A stretch of DNA of 12,454 nucleotides, taken from the NCBI GenBank assembly GCA_031281765.1, contig JAITEX010000019.1:1-12454 (forward strand), written 5' to 3'. Within the stretch, counting starts at the first letter, position 1. Every line of letters begins with the position of its first letter. The DNA comes from Eubacteriales Family XIII. Incertae Sedis bacterium. Lineage in GTDB: Bacteria; Bacillota; Clostridia; Peptostreptococcales; Anaerovoracaceae. The position numbers and the translations under genes are program-made. The notes beneath the pieces are model-generated. The model was not told the origin of the DNA, did not search any database, and saw nothing but the letters and a program-made list of their open reading frames with translations. Shown here one piece after another: positions 6,901-12,454 of this stretch.

Positions 6901-8408
6901 CAAATCATCACCTCTATTACATCCTGCTCCGTGAACCGTTCACCGCGTTCTATCACTTCTTTGACTTCCCCGTCCTTCATAACGATCACCCGATCGGCCA
7001 TGCCGAGGACTTCCGTGAGCTCATCCGATATGAGGATAGTCGCGATGCCGCCCGCCTTGGCCTCCTTCATAAGCTGGTAGATATACGCCTTGACGCCTAC
7101 GTCCACCCCGCGCGTGGGGCAATCGAGCACCATAAGCCGTATATCCTTGGCAAGCCAGCGCCCGAGATTCACCTTCTGTTTGTTTCCGCCCGACAGGCTG
7201 CTCATCGGCTGAAAAATGTCCCGCGTCTTAACCGAAAGCTGGTCCGTCATTCTACGCGCCAGCTTGTGTTGCTTGCCGATGGAAAGATAGCCTATTTTGC
7301 CTTCTAACTCTCCGAGTGACGGCAGGGTGAAATTATCGCGGACACTCGCCTGTATCATCAGCGCCTCATGATCCCTGTCTTTGGGTACGTAGGCCATGCT
7401 GTTCTTCAGCGCCGCATCTGCGCTGCGTATCTTCTTCTTGCGCTCCGGCAGGACCACCTCTCCGGCATCTAATTTTTTCAGCCCGTAAACCGCCTCCCCT
7501 ACCGTATGGATGCCCGAATCGGACAGGCCGCACAGGCCGAGGATCTCTCCCTCATGCACCTCAAAGGTGACGTCCTTTATCTCATTTTCTATGGACATAT
7601 TCTCCGCGCGCAAAACGACGGTATCCCTGAAGTCCGGCGCGGCATCCGACCGGTAGTACTCTCCCGAAATTTCGCGGCCGACCATCATGCGTTTTATCTC
7701 GTCCGGCGAAATATCGTTGCTGACCACGTCGCCGACAACCTCGCCGTCGCGCAGCACGGTAATCGTATCGGTGATCTCGATAAGCTCCTCAACATCGTGT
7801 GAAATCACGATAACGGAGCGCCCCATTTCCTTGAACCGGCGGAGCAGTCCGTAGAGCTTGTTTCTATTGTCAAGCGAAAGTGATTGCGTGATTTCGTCAA
7901 GCAGCAGAATGTCGGGGTCTATGGACAAGGCCCTCGCCAGCTCCACGATTTTGCGCGTCTCAACCATCATATCTTCCGACATCTTCGCGAGCGGGACCTT
8001 CGGCAGCTCCCATTTCTCAAGCTGCTCGTTTGCCGCCGCATGCAGCGACTTCAGGCTGATAATTCCGCCCTTGGAAAATTGCTTTGTCCGTCCCAGAAAG
8101 ATGTTTACACCGGCCGGCAGCGTACCGACCACGCCGAGTTCCTGCACCACCATCGCAATCCCCGCGTTGTTCGCGTCGATTGCGGTATGCGGGCTGTAGG
8201 CCTCGCCCTTCAGGACCATCTCTCCGGAGTCGGGATGATAAATGCCCGCAATCTGTGACATCAGCGTCGATTTCCCCGAACCGTTCTCGCCTATCAGCCC
8301 CCTGATCTCTCCCTTTTTGAGATTGAAATTGATATTGATATTTGCCCTTGTGGAAGCAAAATTTTTGTTCAAACCTTTTATTTCAAGGATATTTTCATTC
8401 GTACTCAT
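6900..8408 (-). CDS. Sugar-type ABC transporter ATPase, two fused nucleotide-binding domains (RbsA-like)
   Basis: 502 residues, the RbsA/MglA/XylG length and layout. It powers import of the substrate on the cytoplasmic face. Domain 1 has Walker A GENGSGKST (40-48), Q-loop Gln89, Walker B ILLLDE (D171, E172) and H-loop His204 (ISHD). The usual LSVAEQQ signature is replaced by MMVETRK (147-153). Domain 2 has a degenerate Walker A (GLCGLSDSG), a proper signature LSGGN (405-409), and Walker B VLDCPTRGVDVG, with Cys430 where most relatives have Glu. So only the composite site built from domain 1 Walker A/B and domain 2 LSGGN looks catalytic. The ATG at 8408 overlaps the stop of permease 1 (ATGA), and its own ribosome site is weak, so coupling is likely. 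The stop overlaps the start of permease 2. Confidence 0.95.
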   Translation of the reverse strand: MSTNENILEIKGLNKNFASTRANININFNLKKGEIRGLIGENGSGKSTLMSQIAGIYHPDSGEMVLKGEAYSPHTAIDANNAGIAMVVQELGVVGTLPAGVNIFLGRTKQFSKGGIISLKSLHAAANEQLEKWELPKVPLAKMSEDMMVETRKIVELARALSIDPDILLLDEITQSLSLDNRNKLYGLLRRFKEMGRSVIVISHDVEELIEITDTITVLRDGEVVGDVVSNDISPDEIKRMMVGREISGEYYRSDAAPDFRDTVVLRAENMSIENEIKDVTFEVHEGEILGLCGLSDSGIHTVGEAVYGLKKLDAGEVVLPERKKKIRSADAALKNSMAYVPKDRDHEALMIQASVRDNFTLPSLGELEGKIGYLSIGKQHKLARRMTDQLSVKTRDIFQPMSSLSGGNKQKVNLGRWLAKDIRLMVLDCPTRGVDVGVKAYIYQLMKEAKAGGIATILISDELTEVLGMADRVIVMKDGEVKEVIERGERFTEQDVIEVMI

Positions 8409-9400
8409 TTCACAACACCCTTGTTCCCGCCCTTTCCAAGCACACCCAATACGCCGAATATAATGATGAAGAACCCGAGAAAGGCTTCTTGCAGGGTGCC
8501 CGACGGCACGCCGAGCTGCGTAAGGAAGTTGAAAATTATATAGATAATGAGCGAACAGATCGGAATGCCGATCGTGATGTTTACCCGCTTCTGCAGCACC
8601 TGCGCCAAAAGCACGATGGCAAGCGGCTGAAACATCAGATACATACTCGTGAGGCCCGTCTTTACCGTCATACGCCCGGAATAGCTGATTTGCAGTATGG
8701 TCGCAACGCCGATAAGTATGCCGCTGATAAGGCCGAGCAGGAGCAAGGTCTTCGTCAAATCGATGCCAAGGTTCTTTGCGACATGACGATCGCCGCCGAT
8801 AGCGCGTATGTTAAGGCCCACCGTCGTCCTGTTATAGAGGAAGTAACAGACGAGCAGGCCGACCGCCAGAATAATTATCGAATACGGCAGCTGCCCGAGC
8901 ATTCTGAACGATTTGTTCAAATCGGCGACAACATAGCCCTTTGTGCCCGGATTGAATTTCAAAAATACGGCGATGGCCTCATATATCATAGCGAGGCTGA
9001 TGCCGGCAATCCATGAGGGTATCTTTGTCCATACAAAGATGTTGAAGTTGATAAAAATGAGAAGCGTTCCCGCGACGAGCCCTCCGATAATTACCCCCGG
9101 GTATCCGTAGAGATTGCCGAAGGCGGTGGAAGCAAATGCCGCAAGAACGATGACGCCCCCTATGGAAAGGTCCGTATAGCCGCATGCGAATAAGAAATTG
9201 ATGCCCCATGCGACAAAGGTGGGATAGACAACGTGCGATATGATGACCTTGACATTCGATACCGCCAGAAACTGACCGTCTGTTAGCAAATTAAATATGA
9301 TGGGAATAATGATAAGTGCGCCAACAATGATTACGGCAGTCATGATACGGCTTTGTTGTTTTTCCGAACCCGTATCTTTTTGTGAAAAAAGTGATTTCAC
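8405..9400 (-). CDS. Sugar-type ABC transporter permease 1 (RbsC-like)
   Basis: 331 residues. The start is GTG 9400 with AAGGAG about 8 nt upstream, and no better start was seen. It is a multi-pass membrane protein of the ribose/branched-chain permease family. Seen: a cytoplasmic polar N-terminus (1-19) and a first membrane segment around 20-39. GYTDLSIGG (74-82) corresponds to the GxxDLSVG loop of the family, and the coupling region IRAIGGDRHVAKNLGID (198-214) follows. It is clearly diverged from permease 2, so the importer is heterodimeric. It lies 80 bp downstream of the binding-protein gene, separated by a strong hairpin, and overlaps the ATPase gene by 4 bp. Confidence 0.92.
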   Translation of the reverse strand: MKSLFSQKDTGSEKQQSRIMTAVIIVGALIIIPIIFNLLTDGQFLAVSNVKVIISHVVYPTFVAWGINFLFACGYTDLSIGGVIVLAAFASTAFGNLYGYPGVIIGGLVAGTLLIFINFNIFVWTKIPSWIAGISLAMIYEAIAVFLKFNPGTKGYVVADLNKSFRMLGQLPYSIIILAVGLLVCYFLYNRTTVGLNIRAIGGDRHVAKNLGIDLTKTLLLLGLISGILIGVATILQISYSGRMTVKTGLTSMYLMFQPLAIVLLAQVLQKRVNITIGIPICSLIIYIIFNFLTQLGVPSGTLQEAFLGFFIIIFGVLGVLGKGGNKGVVK

Positions 9401-9425
9401 TGATCCCGTCTCCTTCGCTGTTATG

Positions 9426-9466
9426 CGATTCTGACAAGCGGGGCGCCGCCCCGCTTGTCAGAATCG
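9426..9466 (-). other. Intercistronic hairpin between binding-protein and permease genes
   Basis: A perfect 19-bp inverted repeat (9426-9444 with 9448-9466) with a 3-nt loop; the top of the stem is G+C rich. It lies 14 bp after the binding-protein stop and 25 bp before the permease start. In the direction of transcription the stem is followed by GCATAACAGC, not a U-run, so a full rho-independent terminator is not supported. In binding-protein-dependent ABC operons such structures are known to protect the upstream mRNA and lower downstream expression, giving excess binding protein. That role is inferred here. Confidence 0.85.
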
Positions 9467-9480
9467 TTGATTGATTGAAA

Positions 9481-10632
9481 TTAACCGGCGTTTTTAGCTT
9501 CCATTATTTTTTCAAGGGTAAGCCCGTTCTGGATGAAGTCAACGTAGGTCTGGTACGTCACATCGGGATTGTCCTTGACAATAAGGCTCTTAAGCAGGCT
9601 CTCCGCCAACGGCTGTGAGCCGTCGGGCGCGTAGAACGTGTTCAGATAGTCTTCTACATTGTCCGCTGTTACCGCAAACGGAATGGTGCGGAAATGCGGC
9701 GCCTTACCGCTGTCGTCAAGAATCTTGTTGCCATCAAGCCAATTTTGAAGAAGCGTAGGCGTGATGAAAGCGGCAAGGTTGATGCCGTCGTTACCGCGCT
9801 TGATACGGCCTTCCTTGATAAGCTCTGCGGTTGCGGCGTCCGTGCAAGAAACATAGACGAGTAAATCGCCAAGCTGCAGATTGTCAATCGCGCTCATTGA
9901 CCCGGGGATATAGTCCCCTACCAAGGCGTACAGCGCGTCAACATCTTTGTTTGACGACAGCATATCTTCCGCTTTGGTGGCCGCTTCCGAAGCGTCCGTG
10001 CAACGGGCTTCCGCCAGGACCTTGCCGCCGCCGGCTTCAAAGACTTTTTTGAATCCCGCGATACGCTGATCCATATTGTTATCGCCGATGTTTCCGCCGA
10101 TGATGCATGCGGTTTTTACGCCGTCGTCAAGGGCTTGCTGACCGATCAGCTCACCGTCGAAAACCATGTCCGAATCGATGGCGCCAACGATGTATTCATT
10201 GCTTGCAAGCTCTTTTTCCAGATCGGCGTCGTCACCGATAAAGACCGAAAATACAAACGGTATTTTCGCGTCGGCAAAGACCTTGCCTACTTCCGGCAGA
10301 ACCGGGGGCGCCGCCAATTGGAATACTACGCCGTCAACACCTTGCGAGGCGAAGTTCTGCGCATTGGTCAATTCCTTGTCGGCGGTAAAATCGTCGCTCG
10401 CGCGGACCGTCTCATTGCCGAGGGCTTCCGCCGAATATACCGAAACGTCGCCGAAGTTGTCGAGAATCGGAACGCCCGAACCCCAGGTGTTGACACCAAT
10501 CTTGTAGCTGCCCGAGCTGTCGGTAGCTCCGCCTCCGTCGTCGCTGGCCTTGTCGCCGCATCCGGCCAACGTAAACGCCAGTAATGTGATTATCGCGACA
10601 ATAATCAGCAAACTCTTTCTCATCTTTTTCAC
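9481..10632 (-). CDS. Substrate-binding lipoprotein of sugar-type ABC transporter
   Basis: 383 residues from GTG 10632, with AAGGAGG 8 nt upstream. In-frame starts further upstream have no such site. Seen: a basic N-terminus (KKMRK), a hydrophobic segment, and lipobox LAGC ending at Cys25, then a low-complexity Gly/Ser/Asp linker. This marks a membrane-anchored lipoprotein outside the cytoplasmic membrane. The mature part has the two-lobe periplasmic binding protein architecture (Peripla_BP_4 type): KIGVN at the first strand, then a DGVVFQ strand, a QQALDDGVKTACIIGG segment and DVDALYALVGD. It would capture the imported compound, and family members bind pentoses, hexoses, polyols or AI-2. It is the first gene of the operon, behind a sigma-A-like promoter, and is followed by a hairpin that may raise its expression relative to the membrane parts. 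Confidence 0.94.
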   Translation of the reverse strand: MKKMRKSLLIIVAIITLLAFTLAGCGDKASDDGGGATDSSGSYKIGVNTWGSGVPILDNFGDVSVYSAEALGNETVRASDDFTADKELTNAQNFASQGVDGVVFQLAAPPVLPEVGKVFADAKIPFVFSVFIGDDADLEKELASNEYIVGAIDSDMVFDGELIGQQALDDGVKTACIIGGNIGDNNMDQRIAGFKKVFEAGGGKVLAEARCTDASEAATKAEDMLSSNKDVDALYALVGDYIPGSMSAIDNLQLGDLLVYVSCTDAATAELIKEGRIKRGNDGINLAAFITPTLLQNWLDGNKILDDSGKAPHFRTIPFAVTADNVEDYLNTFYAPDGSQPLAESLLKSLIVKDNPDVTYQTYVDFIQNGLTLEKIMEAKNAG

Positions 10633-10691
10633 ATTCTTACCCTCCTTCGTAGGTTGTTGCTCAGAACGCAACGTGAAAATAAAATGTAATA

Positions 10692-10718
10692 TAATAGAAT
10701 AGTAAGACTATTAGCTTA
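10692..10718. promoter_or_regulatory. Candidate operator overlapping the -10 box
   Basis: The core dyad AATAGT-AAG-ACTATT (10698-10712) is a perfect inverted repeat with 6-bp arms. Outside it, TAA and TTA (10692-10694 and 10716-10718) pair again after a 3-bp mismatch. The dyad covers the -10 element and the likely start point, as expected of a repressor site. No regulator gene is visible in the window, and the binding protein is unknown. The A+T-rich setting raises the chance of a coincidental dyad. Confidence 0.4.
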
Positions 10719-10727
10719 ATTTGTCAA
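10699..10727 (-). promoter_or_regulatory. Sigma-A-type promoter for the catabolic operon
   Basis: On the minus strand a perfect -35 TTGACA (10722-10727) is separated by exactly 17 nt from TACTAT (10699-10704, 4 of 6 to TATAAT). The region is distinctly A+T rich against its surroundings. The predicted transcription start is near 10692, giving a leader of about 60 nt before GTG 10632. The leader holds only a weak GTTGC/GCAAC stem. No comparable promoter was found inside the operon. Confidence 0.75.
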
Positions 10728-10818
10728 TACTTCGCATGCCTGCGTGTTTTTTCGTCCGGGTTGCGATTTGGGCATCACGGCGTTGCGGCGGCGAATAACA
10801 GGAGGCAGATAACAACAC

Positions 10819-11202
10819 ATGGAATCGAACGAACAGGCCGAAAGGGTAACCGGCAAACTATTAAAGGGTAATTGTTGCAGCCAGACGATAATGTCGCTGG
10901 CGCTTGAAGACCTCGGCAAGGAGAATGAGGATCTGGTCGTCGCCATGACTGCCTTCTGCGGCGGCATGGGGCATCATGGCGAGATTTGCGGCTCGCTCGC
11001 GGCGGCCGTCGCAGCGCTTCATGTCTGCGATACGCAGAAAGCCACAGCCACATGGCAGGATGAATTTATGCGCTGGTTCCGGGAGCGGTTCGGCGCCCAT
11101 GACTGCCGCGACATCGTCGGTGATGACAAAAAACTGCGCGCCAGCCTTTGCCCGCGGCTTACGCTTGAAACCTATATGCAGCTACGCGCCTATATCGCGT
11201 AA
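10819..11202 (+). CDS. C_GCAxxG_C_C family cysteine-rich protein (DVU_1555-like)
   Basis: 127 residues, the only clear plus-strand gene. The family is named for conserved cysteines and is thought to be redox-related; its biochemical role is unproven. Seen: GNCCSQ (17-22), Cys47 in FCGGMG, GEICGSLAAAV (54-64, the GCAxxG region, with Ala in place of the final Gly), Cys96 after RFGAHD, and Cys111 near the end. CCSQ...LALE...DLVVAM matches what I recall of the DVU_1555 subfamily. AGGAGG (10800-10805) is 13 nt from ATG 10819, longer than ideal, but an in-frame stop at 10810 excludes an earlier start. No convincing plus-strand promoter was found. It diverges from the transporter operon and converges on the TrsS-like gene, a typical partner. 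Confidence 0.85.
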   Translation: MESNEQAERVTGKLLKGNCCSQTIMSLALEDLGKENEDLVVAMTAFCGGMGHHGEICGSLAAAVAALHVCDTQKATATWQDEFMRWFRERFGAHDCRDIVGDDKKLRASLCPRLTLETYMQLRAYIA

Positions 11203-11215
11203 CGCGCCGGCAAAA

Positions 11216-12454
11216 TTATTTTCTGTACACGCTGTTATACGCGCAGAACGGGATGAGCCGTTCGTCCTCCGTAAAATATTGCACACGGCACCGTTTCAAG
11301 CGTTCCGCGTCTAAGTTCGACATATCCATAAACGCCATGCCCGAGATGGTGAACATATGGCTTCGCAGCCAGTCCAACTCTTCGTCAAACGATGGCCCGG
11401 CGGACCGGTCTTCCGCGTCCCCGCGGCTTGACACCGTCCATTTGTTCAGGACATAATCGCGGTCCTTTTTAATAATATCCAAGGGGTCCGGTTCCGTGGA
11501 GCAGCAACAGGAAGCCCCCTTCTCTTTCTGCGCTTCGGTGACAAGCGAAGTGACGCTGCCGTCGCGTTCCGCAAGAAATGAGCTGCAAAAACAGCAGAGC
11601 GGATGGCCGGTGCTGATGGGTATCAGTTCTTCGCGCCGTATCGCGCCGCCCGTTTGGCGTTCTATTTCACGCATAAGCCCAAACATCGTGACTCGTTCAC
11701 TGTCCCCGGATTCTCCGTCCGGGTATCTGCCAAAGAAACTCGCCGGCTGAAAATGTATACCTTTTATGACATGCAGGTTGTCAAGTAAATATTTGAACAT
11801 CGCTCCGATATCGTCGAGGTTGACGCCTCTGAGTACCGTCGGAACCAAGGTGACCGGCAGGCGGGCGCTCGCGCAGTTTTCTATCGCGCGCTTCTTTACG
11901 TCGAGCAACGGCTCTCCGCGCATTTCGCGGTAAATCCCGTCATTCATGCCGTCGAATTGCAGGAACACCGTAGTCAGGCCCGCTTCCGCAAGCAGGCCCG
12001 CGTAGGAATCGTCCTGTCCCAATCTGCGGCCGTTCGTGTTCAGCTGGATATAGTCAAACCCCTTGTCGCGTCCCATCCTGATTATCTGCGGAAGGTCATC
12101 CCGCACCGTCGGCTCACCGCCCGAAATCTGGATATTGAACGGCCGCTCCTCCCCGAGCTCAAGCAACCGGTCATAGCGGCGCTCTATCTCATCAAGCGTC
12201 GGGTCTTGTTCACCGGCGCCGCCCGCTTCGGCAAAGCACCACGGGCAATGCTGATCGCACCGCGACGTCACATCGAGCAGGACGCAACAGGCCGTCATCA
12301 AATGGTCTTCGCAGGTCCCGCAACTCAGGGGGCAGGCGCCGGCGCTGCGCGTCAACGCCTGTTTCGGCGGGACGGTTATCGAATTATATGCTGTCCACGC
12401 GATGAAATCGTCCGCGTATTCGGAAGCTATGGCGGAGAAATCCCCGCAGTCGGG
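11216..12454 (-). CDS. trsS: Radical SAM protein of the TrsS type, N-terminus beyond the window
   Basis: 412 codons are visible plus the stop. The frame is open to the right edge and the true start lies outside; the TTG at 12355 is internal, because homology extends upstream (PDCGD at the edge, then NSITVPPKQALTRS). Seen: CPLSCGTC (visible residues 41-48), a Cys pair (56-57), the radical SAM motif C66-x3-C70-x2-C73 (SRCDQHCPWCFAEAGG), the SAM-binding ISGGEPTVRDDLP, QLNTNG and FLQFDG, then HFQPASFFGRYP, the cysteine-rich GHPLCCFCSSFL and a GASCCCS cluster that may hold further Fe-S centres. The order matches the radical SAM (seleno)protein TrsS as I recall it; no in-frame UGA is present, so this is a cysteine form. 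Its substrate is unknown. In known clusters it accompanies TrsM, DVU_1551, DVU_1553 and DVU_1555/1557 proteins, which may lie beyond the edge. Confidence 0.85.
   Translation of the reverse strand, partial: PDCGDFSAIASEYADDFIAWTAYNSITVPPKQALTRSAGACPLSCGTCEDHLMTACCVLLDVTSRCDQHCPWCFAEAGGAGEQDPTLDEIERRYDRLLELGEERPFNIQISGGEPTVRDDLPQIIRMGRDKGFDYIQLNTNGRRLGQDDSYAGLLAEAGLTTVFLQFDGMNDGIYREMRGEPLLDVKKRAIENCASARLPVTLVPTVLRGVNLDDIGAMFKYLLDNLHVIKGIHFQPASFFGRYPDGESGDSERVTMFGLMREIERQTGGAIRREELIPISTGHPLCCFCSSFLAERDGSVTSLVTEAQKEKGASCCCSTEPDPLDIIKKDRDYVLNKWTVSSRGDAEDRSAGPSFDEELDWLRSHMFTISGMAFMDMSNLDAERLKRCRVQYFTEDERLIPFCAYNSVYRK

Noticed and set aside
10733..10752. CGCA-TGCC-TGCG followed by a T-run as a plus-strand terminator
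   Set aside because: The stem is only 4 bp, and two bases separate it from the T-run; no plus-strand gene ends here.
11216..12454. Selenocysteine in the TrsS-like protein
   Set aside because: The family includes selenoproteins, but the frame has no internal UGA, and cysteines occupy the Cys-rich motifs.
1..12454. tRNA, rRNA, CRISPR array, insertion sequence, phage or microcompartment genes
   Set aside because: No cloverleaf-like, rRNA-like, spaced-repeat, transposase-like or shell-protein sequence was recognised on either strand.

Overview
The window (about 55% G+C by eye) reads as a catabolic operon of a strictly anaerobic bacterium. Oxygen-labile enzymes dominate: a glycyl radical enzyme, its radical SAM activase and a second radical SAM protein. 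AGGAGG-type ribosome sites, a lipoprotein-anchored sugar-type binding protein and a REP-like hairpin of a kind I recall from Clostridia suggest a Gram-positive, Clostridia-like host. That taxonomic call is an inference and of low confidence.

Layout. Ten genes lie head to tail on the minus strand, from 10632 down to the left edge. In transcription order they are: a substrate-binding lipoprotein, permease 1, a double-domain ATPase and permease 2 (together a ribose/CUT2-type ABC importer), an iron-dependent alcohol dehydrogenase, a two-cupin protein of unknown function, a metallo-beta-lactamase-fold protein, a short-chain dehydrogenase, the glycyl radical activase, and the N-terminal 320 codons of a glycyl radical enzyme cut by the left edge. 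Start/stop overlaps (ATGA and TGATG), gaps of 9 to 80 bp, and one good sigma-A-type promoter upstream of the binding protein (10699-10727) support a single transcript. A 19-bp perfect hairpin separates the binding-protein gene from the rest. A second REP-like hairpin sits just before the activase start.

Right end. Facing away from this promoter is a plus-strand gene for a small cysteine-rich C_GCAxxG_C_C protein that resembles the DVU_1555 family. It converges, with 13 bp between stops, on a minus-strand radical SAM gene of the TrsS type that runs off the right edge. These two resemble part of the poorly understood DVU_1551-1558/Trs cluster and are probably a separate module.

How the genes may work together (inference). 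The importer brings in a sugar- or polyol-like compound. SDR and/or MBL and bicupin proteins convert it. The glycyl radical enzyme eliminates or cleaves a group, and the iron alcohol dehydrogenase handles the resulting aldehyde or ketone. The substrate cannot be named, because the catalytic C-terminal half of the glycyl radical enzyme is outside the window. No tRNA, rRNA, CRISPR array, transposase or phage gene was seen, and no stretch over 300 bases lacks a gene.
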